From: Cognatiluteimonas weifangensis
GTDB taxonomy: Bacteria > Pseudomonadota > Gammaproteobacteria > Xanthomonadales > Xanthomonadaceae
NCBI RefSeq assembly: GCF_003416885.1
Contig: NZ_QVPD01000001.1
Span: forward strand, 199,715 to 263,714
DNA length: 64,000 bases
Reading direction: 5' to 3'
Below, piece after piece: positions 47,222 to 57,793 of the stretch; positions within the stretch are counted from its first letter, which is position 1; every line of letters starts with the position of its first letter. A model generated the notes under the pieces. That model made no database searches. It saw only the letters and a program-made list of their open reading frames with translations, and was not told the DNA's origin. A program made the translations under genes and the position numbers.

Positions 47222-47297
47222 TGGTGGGCCGTGCTGGGATCGAACCAGCGACCAGCGGATTAAAAGTCCGATGCTCTACCGACTGAGCTAACGGCCC
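47222..47297 (-). tRNA. tRNA-Lys (anticodon TTT)
   Basis: The 76-base minus-strand sequence folds as a cloverleaf. The acceptor is GGGCCGT/ACGGCCC with discriminator A, the D-arm is TTAGCTCAGTCGGTAGAGC, the anticodon loop is CTTTTAA, and the T-arm carries GGTTCGATCC. CCA is encoded. It closely resembles E. coli tRNA-Lys. Confidence 0.96.
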
Positions 47298-47324
47298 ACG
47301 GAGGCGCGCGTGGCGCGGAGACGG

Positions 47325-47330
47325 ATTCTA
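47325..47330 (-). promoter_or_regulatory. -10 box candidate for tRNA-Lys
   Basis: TAGAAT on the minus strand lies 27 bases upstream of the tRNA 5' end. No convincing -35 is seen; the upstream side abuts the queC stop. Confidence 0.4.
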
Positions 47331-47332
47331 GC

Positions 47333-47346
47333 GCAGCCCTGGCTGC
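47333..47346 (-). terminator. Hairpin immediately after queC
   Basis: GCAGCC and GGCTGC flank a two-base centre, starting two bases past the queC stop and just before the tRNA -10 box. There is no T-run, so termination is only plausible. Confidence 0.35.
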
Positions 47347-47347
47347 C

Positions 47348-48034
47348 TTACGGGCGATAACGCGTCGGATCGGCGACGCCGGCCGCAGCGAAGCCCTGCG
47401 CGCGCAGCCGGCAGGCGTCGCAATGGCCGCAGGCGCGGCCGTCGGCATCGGCCTGGTAGCAGGACACGGTCTGCGCGAAATCCACGCCCAGGCGCAGGCC
47501 CTCGCGCACGATGTCGGCCTTGGACAGCCGCAACAGCGGCGCGTGCACGCGGAAACCCACGCCCTCGACACCGGCCTTGGTGGCGACGTTCGCGAGCTGC
47601 CGGAAGGCCTCGATGAACTCGGGCCGGCAGTCCGGGTAACCCGAGTAGTCGACCGCGTTGACCCCGCAGAACAAGTCGGCGCTGCCCAGTACCTCGGCCC
47701 AGCCCAGCGCCAGCGACAGCATGATGGTGTTGCGCGCCGGCACGTAGGTCACCGGGATGGCGGTGCCGATCTCGTGGCCGTCGCGGTCCTCGGGCACCGC
47801 GATGCCGGCATCGGTGAGCGCCGAGCCGCCGATGCTGGCCAGATCCACCGCCACGGTCTTGTGCGCGACCGCGCCCAGCGCGCGCGCCACGCGCGCGGCG
47901 GCGTCCAGTTCGGAGGTGTGGCGCTGGCCGTAGCGCACGCTCAGCGCATGCGTCGCATAGCCCTGCTCGCGGGCCAGCGCCAGCACCACGGCCGAGTCCA
48001 TGCCTCCGGAGACGAGAACGACCGCTTTTTTCAT
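47348..48034 (-). CDS. queC: 7-cyano-7-deazaguanine synthase
   Basis: A 228-residue ATP pyrophosphatase-type enzyme making preQ0 for queuosine. It has the PP-loop '[17 protein letters not shown]' and '[20 protein letters not shown]'. The zinc cysteines are in '[20 protein letters not shown]'. It is downstream of queE on the same strand, separated by an intergenic repeat. Confidence 0.95.
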   Translation of the reverse strand: MKKAVVLVSGGMDSAVVLALAREQGYATHALSVRYGQRHTSELDAAARVARALGAVAHKTVAVDLASIGGSALTDAGIAVPEDRDGHEIGTAIPVTYVPARNTIMLSLALGWAEVLGSADLFCGVNAVDYSGYPDCRPEFIEAFRQLANVATKAGVEGVGFRVHAPLLRLSKADIVREGLRLGVDFAQTVSCYQADADGRACGHCDACRLRAQGFAAAGVADPTRYRP

Positions 48035-48087
48035 GTCGGCACGGCCGCGATGGCGGCGGATCGATGGAAACCTCGCGGTTCCTGCAC

Positions 48088-48196
48088 GCCGTCCCCGCGA
48101 AAGCGGGACGCCGGCGGCTTCGATCCAGTAGCCGCAAGGGCACCCGCGCGAGGGCCGTGCGCCCACCGAAATTCCCCGCTTGCGCGGCAATGACGG
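48088..48196. repeat. Intergenic palindromic element between queE and queC
   Basis: One end carries the hairpin GTCCCCGC-GAAA-GCGGGAC (48091-48109). The other carries CCGC-TTGC-GCGG within 48171-48196, ending in AATGACGG. Paired short hairpins of this sequence type are dispersed repeats in xanthomonads. It lies in the 169-base gap between queE and queC. Confidence 0.5.
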
Positions 48197-48203
48197 CAAG
48201 AAG

Positions 48204-48884
48204 TCATCGCCCCGGCTCCGCGCCCCACAGGACCTTGTGCAGTTGCAGCTGGAAGCGCACCGGCGGGCGGTCGGCCACGATCCAGTCGGCCAGCTCGCGG
48301 GCCGGCAGCTGCGCGGCGCTCGGCGAGAACAGCACATCGCAGCGCTCGTGCAGCTTGCGTTCGGCGACCACTGTGCAGGCCCAGTCGAAGTCGGCGCGGT
48401 CGCAGATCACGAACTTGACCTGGTCGTGCGCGGTCAGCAGCGGCAGGTTCGACCACAGGTTGCGCGCGACCTCGCCCGAGCCCGGAGTCTTGATGTCGAG
48501 CACGCGCGAGACGCGCGGGTCCACCGCGGAAATATCCATCGCACCCGAGGTTTCCAGCGATACCGCGTATTCGGCATCGCACAGCCGCTGCAGCAGGCCG
48601 ATACAGCGCTTCTGCGCCAGCGGCTCGCCGCCGGTGACGCAGACGTGTCGCACGCCATGGCGGGCCACTTCCGCCAGGATCGCGTCGATCCCCAGCCACT
48701 GCCCGCCGTGGAAGGCGTAGGTGGTATCGCAGTACCGGCAGCGCAGCGGGCAGCCGGTCAGGCGCACGAACACGCTCGGCCAGCCGGCGTCGCGGGCCTC
48801 GCCCTGCAACGACAGGAAGATCTCGGTGATGCGGAGCCGATCCGCCGCCGCGGCGACGGTCGCTGCGGGCGCGACAGTGTTCAC
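48204..48884 (-). CDS. queE: 7-carboxy-7-deazaguanine synthase
   Basis: A 226-residue radical-SAM enzyme forming the deazaguanine ring. The cluster cysteines C45, C49 and C52 are in '[19 protein letters not shown]' (CX3CX2C). '[20 protein letters not shown]' precedes and '[12 protein letters not shown]' follows. It acts before QueC. Encoded 36 bases after cpoB on the same strand. Confidence 0.94.
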   Translation of the reverse strand: MNTVAPAATVAAAADRLRITEIFLSLQGEARDAGWPSVFVRLTGCPLRCRYCDTTYAFHGGQWLGIDAILAEVARHGVRHVCVTGGEPLAQKRCIGLLQRLCDAEYAVSLETSGAMDISAVDPRVSRVLDIKTPGSGEVARNLWSNLPLLTAHDQVKFVICDRADFDWACTVVAERKLHERCDVLFSPSAAQLPARELADWIVADRPPVRFQLQLHKVLWGAEPGR

Positions 48885-48920
48885 GCCGCCATTTTACCCG
48901 GGCCTGCCGCCGGCGGCCGG

Positions 48921-49748
48921 TCAGCGCAGCGCGTTGAGCCGGATCGCGTGCAGGCGGTCGTCGGCGGTGCGCGCGGCGTCGGTGCCGGGGTAGCGCTGCA
49001 GCACCTGCGCCAGGGTCGCCTCGGCGGCCTCCAGCTGCCGCAGGCCGTATTGCGACAGGCCGACCTTGAGCAGCGCGCCCGGCGCCTTGTCGTGGGTCGG
49101 ATAGCGGTCCAGCAGGGCCTGGAACTGCTGCTGCGCCAGCGCGTAGTTCTGGGTGACGTAGTAGCTCTCGCCGAGCCAGTACAGCGCATTGGGCGCCCAG
49201 GCACCGCCCGGGTAGCGCTGCAGGAAGTCCTGGAACGCCTGCGCCGAGTCGGCATAGCGGCCGGCCTTGAGCACCTCGAAGGCGGCCTCGTAGGCTGCGC
49301 GCTCGCCCTCGCCCCGGGCCAGCGTACCGGCGTCGCCGTGCACCGCCGGGGGCCGCTCGGACCCGGTCACCGGCTTCGCGGCGGCGGGCGTCGTTGCCGG
49401 AGCCGCGGCGGGCGTCGCCGGCGGAGCGCCGCCCTCGAGCCGGTTGAGGCGGCCGTCCAGGTCCAGATACTGGTTGCGGCTGCTGTCGCGCCATTGCTGC
49501 TGCTGGTGCTGCAGCTCCTCCAGTTGCGCGCGCAGCGCCTGCACTTCGGCCTTGAGCGCGGTGACCTGGTTGAGCAGGTCGACATTGCCCTGGTGGTTGG
49601 CGGCCTGCTGCTCCAGCGCGGCCACGCGCTCGGCGAGGCTGGCGCGCTGCGCCGTCGCCGGCAGGGCGGTGGCGAGCGACAGTGCGCCGAGCAGCAGTGC
49701 GCCAAGCAAGGGCGCGCCGGCCAGAAGCGGGATGCGGGGTGTGTTCAT
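48921..49748 (-). CDS. cpoB: Cell division coordinator CpoB (YbgF)
   Basis: A 275-residue periplasmic protein with a signal peptide (residues 1-33), a coiled coil for trimerisation (about 38-90, 'ASLAERVAALEQQAANHQGN'), an Ala/Pro/Thr linker and C-terminal TPRs (about 150-270, 'YEAAFEVLKAGRYADSAQAF', 'NALYWLGESYYVTQNYALAQ'). CpoB links Tol-Pal with PBP1b during division. It follows pal, but three hairpins lie between. Confidence 0.92.
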   Translation of the reverse strand: MNTPRIPLLAGAPLLGALLLGALSLATALPATAQRASLAERVAALEQQAANHQGNVDLLNQVTALKAEVQALRAQLEELQHQQQQWRDSSRNQYLDLDGRLNRLEGGAPPATPAAAPATTPAAAKPVTGSERPPAVHGDAGTLARGEGERAAYEAAFEVLKAGRYADSAQAFQDFLQRYPGGAWAPNALYWLGESYYVTQNYALAQQQFQALLDRYPTHDKAPGALLKVGLSQYGLRQLEAAEATLAQVLQRYPGTDAARTADDRLHAIRLNALR

Positions 49749-49786
49749 GGCTGCACTCTAGTCCATCGAAGCGGAACGGAAACAGA

Positions 49787-49808
49787 AAGCCCCCGGTGAC
49801 GGGGGCTT
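49787..49808 (-). terminator. Terminator after pal (hairpin 1)
   Basis: AAGCCCCCG/CGGGGGCTT is a perfect 9-bp stem with a four-base loop. On the minus strand it is followed by the T-rich TTTCTGTTTCC. It lies between pal and cpoB and looks like an intrinsic terminator for the tol-pal transcript. Confidence 0.65.
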
Positions 49809-49810
49809 GC

Positions 49811-49832
49811 GGCCCTCGCCGTGGCGAGGGCC
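49811..49832 (-). terminator. Hairpin 2 between pal and cpoB
   Basis: A perfect 10-bp stem, GGCCCTCGCC/GGCGAGGGCC, with a two-base centre, two bases from hairpin 1. Confidence 0.5.
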
Positions 49833-49839
49833 CTGCGAC

Positions 49840-49878
49840 GCGGTGCCGGGAACGGCATCCGCCGGCTCCCGGCACCGC
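49840..49878 (-). repeat. Hairpin 3 between pal and cpoB
   Basis: GCGGTGCCGGGA (49840-49851) and TCCCGGCACCGC (49867-49878) pair perfectly over 12 bp around a 15-base loop, ten bases after the pal stop. Confidence 0.5.
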
Positions 49879-49888
49879 ATCCTTCGCC

Positions 49889-50401
49889 TTACTTGGCCGT
49901 GTAGACGATCTCGACGCGGCGGTTCTTGGCCCAGCAGTCCTCGCTGGACTCGGTGCAGGTCGGGCGTTCCTCGCCGTAGCTGACCACGGTGATCTGGCTG
50001 CCGGCGCCGCCGTTGGCCTGCAGCGCGGAAGACACCGCGTTGCCGCGGCGCTCGCCCAGGCCGAGGTTGTACTCGCGGCTGCCGCGCTCGTCGGCGTTGC
50101 CTTCCAGGCTCATGCGCGAGGACGGGCGGTCGCGCAGGTACTTGGCGTGGCAGGCCATCGCCGCCTGGAACTCCGGCCGCAGCGCGTCCTGGTCGAAATC
50201 GAAATACACCACGCGCTGGCGCAGGCAGGCGTCGGTATCCAGGTCCTCGGGGCCGTACATGCCGGTGCTCGGCGCCGGCTCGGTGACCGGGGCGGTGCTG
50301 GGACCGGTCTCGACCGGCGGAGCTTCCTTGACCTTCTTGGAGCAGGCAACGGCCGCGGCGCACATCAGCGCGGTCAACAGTACTCGGGTGGGCGTGTTCA
50401 T
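49889..50401 (-). CDS. pal: Peptidoglycan-associated lipoprotein Pal
   Basis: A 170-residue outer-membrane lipoprotein: signal sequence with lipobox 'AAVACS' (C20), a Pro/Thr linker, and an OmpA-like domain from about residue 60 with 'RVVYFDFDQDALRPEFQ' and 'SLEGNADERGSREYNLGLGE'. It binds diaminopimelate in peptidoglycan and TolB. AAGGAA precedes the ATG at 50401. Confidence 0.95.
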   Translation of the reverse strand: MNTPTRVLLTALMCAAAVACSKKVKEAPPVETGPSTAPVTEPAPSTGMYGPEDLDTDACLRQRVVYFDFDQDALRPEFQAAMACHAKYLRDRPSSRMSLEGNADERGSREYNLGLGERRGNAVSSALQANGGAGSQITVVSYGEERPTCTESSEDCWAKNRRVEIVYTAK

Positions 50402-50495
50402 CGTCGTTCCTTCCTCGTTTTCTTGCTGTGGAACAGCTGGCTGGTGAAAGCTGGCTGTGGAAACTTGCCGATTCCGGTCGCGGTGGGCGGCGCGC

Positions 50496-51827
50496 TCAGC
50501 GCGGCTGCCGGTACGGGCCCCAGGCCGGTTCGCGCACGTCACCGTCGGCCAGCACCAGGCGCTGGCGCACCCGGGCGTCGGCCGAGACCGCATACAGTAC
50601 GCCGCGCCCGCCTTCGCGCGCGGCGTACAGCACCATGCTGGCGTTGGGGGCGAAACTCGGCGACTCGTCCAGCGAGCCGGGCGAGAGCAGCGACCAGCGC
50701 GGCGACCCCAGGCTGCGGTCCATCAGCGCGATCCGGTAGTTGTTGCCGTTGCCCTGGGCCATGGCGAGCTTCTTGCCGTCGAAGGACACCGTCGCGGTGG
50801 CGTTGTAGCTGCCCTGGAAGGTGACCCGGCTGGCGCCGCCGCCGCTGGCGGACACCTGGTAGATCTGCGGGCGGCCGCCGCGGTCGGAGGTGAAATACAG
50901 GGTGGCGCCGTCGGCGCTCCACACCGGCTCGGTGTCGATCCCCATCTGGTTGGTGATCCGGGTCAGCGCCTTGCTGCCCAGATCCATCACGTAGATCTCG
51001 GGGTTGCCGGACTTGGACAGGGTCAGCGCCAGGCGACGGCCGTCGGGAGAGAAGTTCGGGGCGCCATTGATGCCGCGGAAACTGGCGACCAGCTCGCGCG
51101 CACCGCTGGCGATGTCCTGGATGTAGATCGAGGAATTGCCGCGCTCGAAGCTGACATAGGCCAGCTTGCGCCCGTCCGGGCTCCACGCCGGCGACAGCAG
51201 CGGCTCGCCCGAGCGCACCACGGTCTGCGGGTTCCAGCCGTCGGCATCGGCGACCATCAGCGCGTAGCGGCTGCCCTTGCCGACGCCCGAGGCGGTGACG
51301 TAGGCGATCCGCGTCCAGAACGCGCCGCGCACGCCGAGCACCTTCTCGTAGATCGCGTCGGCGATCTGGTGGGCGACATCGCGCAGGGCGTTGCTGCGCG
51401 CGGTCAGGGCGAAGCCGAGCAGGCGCTGCTGCCGGGCGACGTCGAACAACTCGTACTCGACCCGGTAGCTGCCGGCGCCGGCGTCCAGCACCCGCCCGAC
51501 CACCAGGAAATCCTGCTTCAGCAGCCGCCAGGTCGGGTAGTTGACCTCGCTGCCGCGGGTCGGACGCTCGACCAGGTCGCGCTCGGGCAGGCTGCGGAAC
51601 TGGCCCGAACGGTCCAGGTCGGCGCGGACCACCGCGGCGACGTCGGTTCCCGGCATGGCGGCAGCGCCCTGGTAGGGCATCGGCACCACCGCGATCGGCA
51701 GCGCCGCGGCATTGCCGCCGACGATGTCGATTTCCAGGCCCTGTTCCTGGGCCGCCGCGGTCAGCGGCAACAGCAGGGCGGCCACAAGCAGCAGCAGGGG
51801 GACCAGCCGGCGCGAGGCAGGGTTCAT
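50496..51827 (-). CDS. tolB: Tol-Pal system translocation protein TolB
   Basis: A 443-residue periplasmic protein with a signal peptide (hydrophobic '[19 protein letters not shown]'), an N-terminal domain ('[20 protein letters not shown]' to about 170) and a six-bladed propeller built of repeats such as '[19 protein letters not shown]' and '[19 protein letters not shown]'. It shuttles between TolA and Pal. The ATG at 51827 gives a standard signal peptide. Confidence 0.95.
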   Translation of the reverse strand: MNPASRRLVPLLLLVAALLLPLTAAAQEQGLEIDIVGGNAAALPIAVVPMPYQGAAAMPGTDVAAVVRADLDRSGQFRSLPERDLVERPTRGSEVNYPTWRLLKQDFLVVGRVLDAGAGSYRVEYELFDVARQQRLLGFALTARSNALRDVAHQIADAIYEKVLGVRGAFWTRIAYVTASGVGKGSRYALMVADADGWNPQTVVRSGEPLLSPAWSPDGRKLAYVSFERGNSSIYIQDIASGARELVASFRGINGAPNFSPDGRRLALTLSKSGNPEIYVMDLGSKALTRITNQMGIDTEPVWSADGATLYFTSDRGGRPQIYQVSASGGGASRVTFQGSYNATATVSFDGKKLAMAQGNGNNYRIALMDRSLGSPRWSLLSPGSLDESPSFAPNASMVLYAAREGGRGVLYAVSADARVRQRLVLADGDVREPAWGPYRQPR

Positions 51828-51957
51828 CGGCACTTCCGGGGAGGGGGCAGTCAGGATTGTTAACAGCTTGGTCGTGAAGGCCACCTCAAAGATGAATGGA
51901 GCCGTAACCCGACGGAAATTACCGGCCGCGTTTTGCGCCCGGATGACCGCGCCGCGA

Positions 51958-52877
51958 CTAGTTCGAGGGCCGGAAGGTGAAGTTGAGGCGGCGGCGGAAC
52001 ACCCGCTCGAATCCGGCATAGGGCAGCGGTTGCGCGCGCAGCACGGCGGCTTCGACCGAGCGTCGACCGAGCTCGTCGTAGGGGCAGCTGGGATCGACCT
52101 CGGCGCTGAGGACCTCGCCGCCGGGCAATTGCACGATCAGGACCCGGCAGGCCGCGCCGGCGGGGATGTTGTCCGGGCGCGTCCAGTTGCTCTCCACCGC
52201 GCGCTGGATAGCGAGGACGTACTGGCCCAGCAGGGCCTGGTCGGCGCCCTCGTTGCCCGGCGGCGGGCTGGCGGACGCCGCGGTTTCGGCGGCATTGCGC
52301 GACCGCGCGTCGGCCAGCTGCCGGAGTTTCTGCTCGGCGAGGTCGGCCTCGCGCTGCGCGCGGGCGCGCTCGGCGCGGATCCGGTCCAGCTTGTCCTGCA
52401 GCTCGCGCTGCTGCGCCAGCCGGCGTTGCTGTTCGGCGGCGGCCTGGCGCTGGCGCTGCGTCAGGTCGATCTGTTCCTGGCGGCGTTTTTCCTCCTGCTC
52501 GCGGGCGGCGCGCTGCGCCGCCTCGGCGTCGCGCTCGACCCGGGCCTGCTCGCGCACGTCCGGCTCGGCAAGGCGTTCCTGCGCCTGGGGTTGCGGCGGC
52601 AGCGGCGCGTCCTGCGGCCTGGGTTCGGGTTGCGGCTGCGGCGGCGCGGCGGCAGCCGGCTGCGGGGGCGGCGCCTCGGCTGGCGCGTCGAGGGCGCGGC
52701 GCAGCGGCGCCGACAGCGCAGCCGGGTCGACCAGGTCGGCCTCGATCGCCGGTCCGGCCGCCGACGCCGGCGCGTTCGTCCGCGTCCACCACAGCCCGGC
52801 GAACAGCAGCGCGAACAACAGCGCGTGCAGCGCCAGCGCGCTGACGACCGCGGCCCGGGTGTCGGCGCGGGTTTCCC

Positions 52878-52881
<4 letters not shown>
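51958..52881 (-). CDS. tolA: Tol-Pal system protein TolA
   Basis: A 307-residue inner-membrane protein. One transmembrane helix (about 10-30, '[20 protein letters not shown]') is followed by a long charged helical domain rich in Ala, Glu, Gln and Arg (about 85-205) and a C-terminal globular domain (about 220-307, '[19 protein letters not shown]'). It starts with GTG at 52881, overlapping tolR. It spans the periplasm to pull TolB-Pal using TolQR energy. Confidence 0.92.
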
Positions 52882-53339
<458 letters not shown>

Positions 53340-53473
53340 GGCAGAAATCCTCTCGAGGCGTCGGCGGGAAAGGTCGAAGTGAATGTCGCGCCGACGGCTG
53401 CCGCCAGGACCCGGACTCCTGCCACAGAATTGCGCTCCGTCCCTTCCCGTTGTCCCGCGCGCGGCGCCATCGG

Positions 53474-54256
53474 CTAGTCGTCCGCGTGCGCCTGCCGCTG
53501 CAGGATCGAGGAGAATTCCTCGGAAAAAGTGTCGTAACGCACGCTCATGCGCTCGACCTTGGTGGCGAAGCGGTTGTAGGCCCAGACCGCGGGAATCGCC
53601 GCGAACAGGCCCATTGCGGTGGCGATCAGCGCCTCGGAGATGCCCGGCGCGACGGTGGCGATCGTCGCTTCCTTGACGTTGGCCAGGCCCTGGAACGAGA
53701 CCATGATCCCCCACACGGTGCCGAACAGGCCGACGTAGGGCGCGATCGAGCCGACGTTGGCGAGGAACTCCAGGTTGCGCTCCAGGCCGTCGAGCTCGCG
53801 CGAGGCGGCGGCGCGCATCGCCCGCTGCGCGCCCTCGAGCCGGGCCCGCGCATCCATGCCGCGGCGCTGGCGGACGCGGTCGAATTCGCGGAACCCGCCC
53901 TCGAAGATCGCCTCCAGGCCGCCGACCTCGCGGTTGCGCTCGGTGGCGCCGGCGTAGAGCCTGGACAATTCCGTGCCCGACCAGAAGCGCTCCTCGAAGC
54001 CGTCGGCCTCGCGCTCGGCGCGGTCGAGCACGCGCTTCTTGCGGAAGATGATCACCCAGGAGGCGACCGAGGCGAACAGCAACAGCAGCATCACCAGTTG
54101 CACCGGCAGACTGGCATGCAGCGCCAGCGCCAGCATGTCGATGCCGTTGTGGGCGACGGCGGGCGCGGTGCCGGCGACGGCCTGCGCCGCGTTGGCGGGC
54201 GCGTCTTCCGGCAGCGGTTCGGCCGCGGCCTGCAGGGCAGCCAGCAAGGGAATCAT
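53474..54256 (-). CDS. tolQ: Tol-Pal system protein TolQ
   Basis: A 260-residue ExbB/TolQ protein with three membrane helices (about 47-68, 165-190, 198-222). 'FLANVGSIAPYVGLFGTVWG' and 'LIATAMGLFAAIPAVWAYN' are the family motifs. An N-terminal Ala/Pro-rich stretch of about 35 residues precedes the first helix and is longer than in E. coli. It starts four bases from the ybgC stop. Confidence 0.94.
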   Translation of the reverse strand: MIPLLAALQAAAEPLPEDAPANAAQAVAGTAPAVAHNGIDMLALALHASLPVQLVMLLLLFASVASWVIIFRKKRVLDRAEREADGFEERFWSGTELSRLYAGATERNREVGGLEAIFEGGFREFDRVRQRRGMDARARLEGAQRAMRAAASRELDGLERNLEFLANVGSIAPYVGLFGTVWGIMVSFQGLANVKEATIATVAPGISEALIATAMGLFAAIPAVWAYNRFATKVERMSVRYDTFSEEFSSILQRQAHADD

Positions 54257-54259
54257 GCG

Positions 54260-54712
54260 TCACGCTCCATCGGTGTCTTGCCTCGGATCGGTGGTTTCGA
54301 GCGATTTCAATGCCTGGTACAGCGGCGCCGGGATCGCGCGCGGGCGGAAGTCGCCGGCGCCCAGCGCCGCCACCCGCACCTGCGCCTCCAGCAGCAACGC
54401 GCCCTCGCGCCGCACCGTCTGCGCGAGCGTCAGGCTGGCACGGCGGCATTGCAGCAGCGCGACCGTGACCTCCAGCGCATCGTCCAGCCGGGCCGGCAGG
54501 CGGAAGTCGATCCGCATCGCGCGCACCGCGAACACCAGGTCGTGCTCGCGGCGCAGCCACTCCTGGCCTTGCCCGCGCGCGCGCAGCCACTCGCTGCGGG
54601 CGCGCTCGAGGAACGCCAGGTACTGCGCGTGATAGACCACGCCGCCGGCGTCGGTATCCTCCCAGTACACCCGTGTCGGCCAACTGAACACGGAATCAGG
54701 CGCCACTTGCAT
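54260..54712 (-). CDS. ybgC: Tol-Pal associated acyl-CoA thioesterase YbgC
   Basis: A 150-residue hotdog thioesterase with the catalytic '[20 protein letters not shown]', whose Asp is within '[10 protein letters not shown]', and '[12 protein letters not shown]'. It hydrolyses short acyl-CoA and interacts with phospholipid enzymes in E. coli. It is the first gene of the tol cluster proper and overlaps ruvB by 17 bases. Confidence 0.93.
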   Translation of the reverse strand: MQVAPDSVFSWPTRVYWEDTDAGGVVYHAQYLAFLERARSEWLRARGQGQEWLRREHDLVFAVRAMRIDFRLPARLDDALEVTVALLQCRRASLTLAQTVRREGALLLEAQVRVAALGAGDFRPRAIPAPLYQALKSLETTDPRQDTDGA

Positions 54713-55748
54713 CCGCGGCCGGATCGGGTTCGAACAGCTCCGAGGCGCCGGCCCGGGGCGGCAGACCGAGGTGCCGGTAGGCCTTGGCGGTGGCCATGCG
54801 GCCGCGCGCGCTGCGCACCAGGTAGCCCTGCTGGATCAGGAACGGCTCGACCACGTCCTCGAGCGTGCCGCGCTCCTCGCTCAGCGCCGCCGCCAGCGAC
54901 TCGACCCCGACCGGGCCGCCGTCGAAGGACTCCACCACGGTGCGCAGCAGGCGCCGGTCGAGTTCGTCGAAGCCTTCCGGATCGACCTTCAACATCTTCA
55001 TTGCCGCGTCGGCGACCGCGCGGTCGATGTGCCCGGCGGCGCGCACCTGGGCGAAATCGCGCACCCGCCGCAGCAGCCGGTTGGCGATGCGCGGGGTGCC
55101 GCGCGCGCGCCGCGCGATCTCGCCGGCGCCGTCGCCGGCGCAGTCGATGCCCAGGATCCGCGCCGAGCGGCGCACGATCCGGGTCAGGTCCTCGACCCCG
55201 TAGAACTCCAGCCGCTGGACGATGCCGAAGCGGTCGCGCAGCGGCGCGGTCAGCAACCCGGCGCGGGTGGTGGCGCCGACCAGGGTGAACGGCGGCAGGT
55301 CGAGCTTGATCGAGCGCGCGGCCGGGCCCTCGCCGATCATGATGTCGATCTGGTAGTCCTCCATCGCCGGGTACAGCACTTCCTCGACCACCGGCGAGAG
55401 ACGATGGATCTCGTCGATGAACAGCACGTCGTGCGGCTGCAGGTTGGTCAGCAATGCGGCCAGGTCGCCGGCTTTCTCGATCACCGGGCCGGAGGTCACG
55501 CGCAGGCCGACGCCCAGCTCGTTGGCGATGACGTGGCTGAGCGTGGTCTTGCCCAGCCCGGGCGGGCCGAAGATCAGCACGTGGTCGAGCGCCTCGCCGC
55601 GTTTTTTCGCCGCCTCGATGTAGATCCCGAGCTGCTCGCGCACCGGCTGCTGGCCGAGGTATTCGTCCAGCCGCTGCGGCCGGATCGAGGCCTCGGCGGC
55701 CTCGTCCTCGCGGGTGGCGGCGGCGGCGATGATGCGGTCTTCGGTCAT
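54696..55748 (-). CDS. ruvB: Holliday junction branch migration ATPase RuvB
   Basis: A 350-residue AAA+ motor with Walker A '[20 protein letters not shown]', Walker B '[10 protein letters not shown]', sensor 1 'GATTRAGLL' and the C-terminal winged helix ('[20 protein letters not shown]'). It drives branch migration with RuvA. The ATG at 55748 was chosen because the conserved '[11 protein letters not shown]' begins soon after. Separated from ruvA by kup. Confidence 0.96.
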   Translation of the reverse strand: MTEDRIIAAAATREDEAAEASIRPQRLDEYLGQQPVREQLGIYIEAAKKRGEALDHVLIFGPPGLGKTTLSHVIANELGVGLRVTSGPVIEKAGDLAALLTNLQPHDVLFIDEIHRLSPVVEEVLYPAMEDYQIDIMIGEGPAARSIKLDLPPFTLVGATTRAGLLTAPLRDRFGIVQRLEFYGVEDLTRIVRRSARILGIDCAGDGAGEIARRARGTPRIANRLLRRVRDFAQVRAAGHIDRAVADAAMKMLKVDPEGFDELDRRLLRTVVESFDGGPVGVESLAAALSEERGTLEDVVEPFLIQQGYLVRSARGRMATAKAYRHLGLPPRAGASELFEPDPAADASGA

Positions 55749-55851
55749 TTGCAGCCGGACAAGGGAGGGGTGCGGGGCGCGGGAAACCGCATCCATGCTC
55801 GCACATCGGCGCCGCCCGCGGTGGTCGGCGCCCCGCTGGAACCCCGGCCGT

Positions 55852-57768
55852 TCAGATCTCCACCTGCGCTCCCAGCTCCACCAGCCGGTTGCCCGGGATC
55901 CGGAAGAACCCGGTGGCCGAGGCCGCGTTGCGGTGCATGATCGCGAACAGCCGGTCGCGCCAGATCGGCATGCCGCGATGGCGGCCGGCCACCACGTTCT
56001 CGCGGCTGGCGAAATAGGTCGTGTCCATCGGATCGAAGCTGACGTCGGAGCGGTCGCACGAGCGCATCAGCGCCAGCGGCACGTCCGGCGTCTCCATGAA
56101 CCCGAAGCGCAGCACGATGCGGTAGAAATCCTCGCCGATCGGGTCGATCGCCATGCGCCGGTCGTGCGGCGCGTACGGCACGCTCAACGTCTCCACGGTC
56201 AGGAACACGTTGCGCTCGTGCAGCACCTTGTTGTGCTTGAGGTTGTGCAGCAACGCCTGCGGCACCATGCCCTGCTGCGCAACCAGGAAGATCGCCGTGC
56301 CCGGCACCCGCACCGGCGGCGCCAGCATCAGCCCCGGCAGGAAGCTGTCGATCTGGATGCCTTCCTTGCGCAGTTCCGCGTACAGCAGCGCGCGGCCGCG
56401 GCGCCAGGTGCGCAGCAGGGTGAACAGCACGATCCCCAGCACCACCGGGAACCAGCCGCCCTGCATCAGCTTGCCGCCGTTGGCGACGACGAACGCGGAT
56501 TCGATCGAGATGAAGAGCAGGCACAACGGCAACACCCACCAGCGCTGCCGCGGCCACAGCTTGCGCGCCACCAGCACCAGCAGCAGGGTGTCGATGAACA
56601 TCGTCAGCGACACCGAAATGCCGTACACCACCGCCAGGTTGGAGGAGGTGCGGAAGCTCAGCACCAGCGCCAGCACCAGTACCATCAGGAACCAGTTGAC
56701 CGCCGGCACGTAGATCTGGCCGATGGTTTCGCGCGAGGTGTGGACGATGCGCATGCGCGGGATGTAGCCCAGCTGCATCGCCTGGCGCGCGATCGAGTAG
56801 GCACCGGTGATCACCGCCTGCGAGGCGATCACCGTGGCGGCCGTGGCCAGCACCAGCATCGGCCAGCGCCCCCATTCCGGCACGCCGATGTAGAACGGGT
56901 TGCGGATCGCGGCCGGGTCCTCCAGCACCAGCGCGCCCTGGCCGAGGTAGTTGAGCATCAACGCCGGCAGCACGAAGAAATACCAGGCCCGGCGGATCGG
57001 CTTCGCGCCGAAATGCCCCATGTCGGTGTACAGCGCCTCGCCGCCGGTGACCGCCAGCACCACCGCGCCGAGGATGAAGATGCCGTGCCAGTGGTGGACG
57101 ACGAAGAAGCGCGCCGCCCAGGCCGGGTTCATCGCCTGCAGCACCTGCGGCGCGTGCAGGATATTGGCCACCCCGATCGTCGCCAGTACCACGAACCACA
57201 ACACCATCACCGGGCCGAATACCTTGCCCACGCTGGCGGTGCCGAAACGCTGGGCCATGAACAGCGCCAGCAGCACGATCACCGTCAGCGGCACGATCCA
57301 GTGGTGCAGCCCGGGCGCCACCACCCCCAGGCCTTCGATCGCCGACAGCACCGAGATCGCCGGCGTGATCACGCCGTCGCCGAAGAACAGCGAGGCGCCG
57401 AGGATGCCGACGATGCCGACCGCGAACGCCGGCCGCGAGCCGAGGGAGAGCGTGCGCTGCGCCAGCGCCATCAGCGCCATGATGCCGCCCTCGCCTTCGT
57501 TGTCGGCGCGCATGATGATGGTGACGTACTTGAGCGTGACCACGATCGTCAGCGCCCAGAACACCAGCGACAGGATCCCGAGCACGGTGTCGTGGTTGGC
57601 GGTCAGGCCGTAGTGCGGGCTGAAGGCTTCCTTCAGCGTGTACAGCGGGCTGGTACCGATGTCGCCGAAGACGACGCCGACGGCACCGACCATCAGTCCG
57701 GCCAGGCCGACATTGCCGTTGCCATGCGTGCCGGCGACGGCCTGCACGGGTGGGTTCTGTGTGGACAT
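55852..57768 (-). CDS. kup: Potassium transporter Kup
   Basis: A 638-residue K+/H+ symporter with about 12 membrane helices and a cytoplasmic C-terminal domain (about 460-638). Signatures: '[20 protein letters not shown]', '[20 protein letters not shown]' and '[20 protein letters not shown]'. It takes up potassium, notably at low pH or high osmolarity. It lies between ruvA and ruvB on the same strand. AGGAAG precedes the ATG at 57768. Confidence 0.95.
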   Translation of the reverse strand: MSTQNPPVQAVAGTHGNGNVGLAGLMVGAVGVVFGDIGTSPLYTLKEAFSPHYGLTANHDTVLGILSLVFWALTIVVTLKYVTIIMRADNEGEGGIMALMALAQRTLSLGSRPAFAVGIVGILGASLFFGDGVITPAISVLSAIEGLGVVAPGLHHWIVPLTVIVLLALFMAQRFGTASVGKVFGPVMVLWFVVLATIGVANILHAPQVLQAMNPAWAARFFVVHHWHGIFILGAVVLAVTGGEALYTDMGHFGAKPIRRAWYFFVLPALMLNYLGQGALVLEDPAAIRNPFYIGVPEWGRWPMLVLATAATVIASQAVITGAYSIARQAMQLGYIPRMRIVHTSRETIGQIYVPAVNWFLMVLVLALVLSFRTSSNLAVVYGISVSLTMFIDTLLLVLVARKLWPRQRWWVLPLCLLFISIESAFVVANGGKLMQGGWFPVVLGIVLFTLLRTWRRGRALLYAELRKEGIQIDSFLPGLMLAPPVRVPGTAIFLVAQQGMVPQALLHNLKHNKVLHERNVFLTVETLSVPYAPHDRRMAIDPIGEDFYRIVLRFGFMETPDVPLALMRSCDRSDVSFDPMDTTYFASRENVVAGRHRGMPIWRDRLFAIMHRNAASATGFFRIPGNRLVELGAQVEI

Positions 57769-57793
57769 CGGGCTTCCTGGGCCGCGGCGCCGC

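Noticed and set aside
46858..47286. Open frame reading through tRNA-Lys and its fragment, giving 'GRAGIEPATSGLKV'
   Set aside because: This is the well-known spurious translation of a tRNA gene; the frame has no ribosome site and overlaps the tRNA and repeats.
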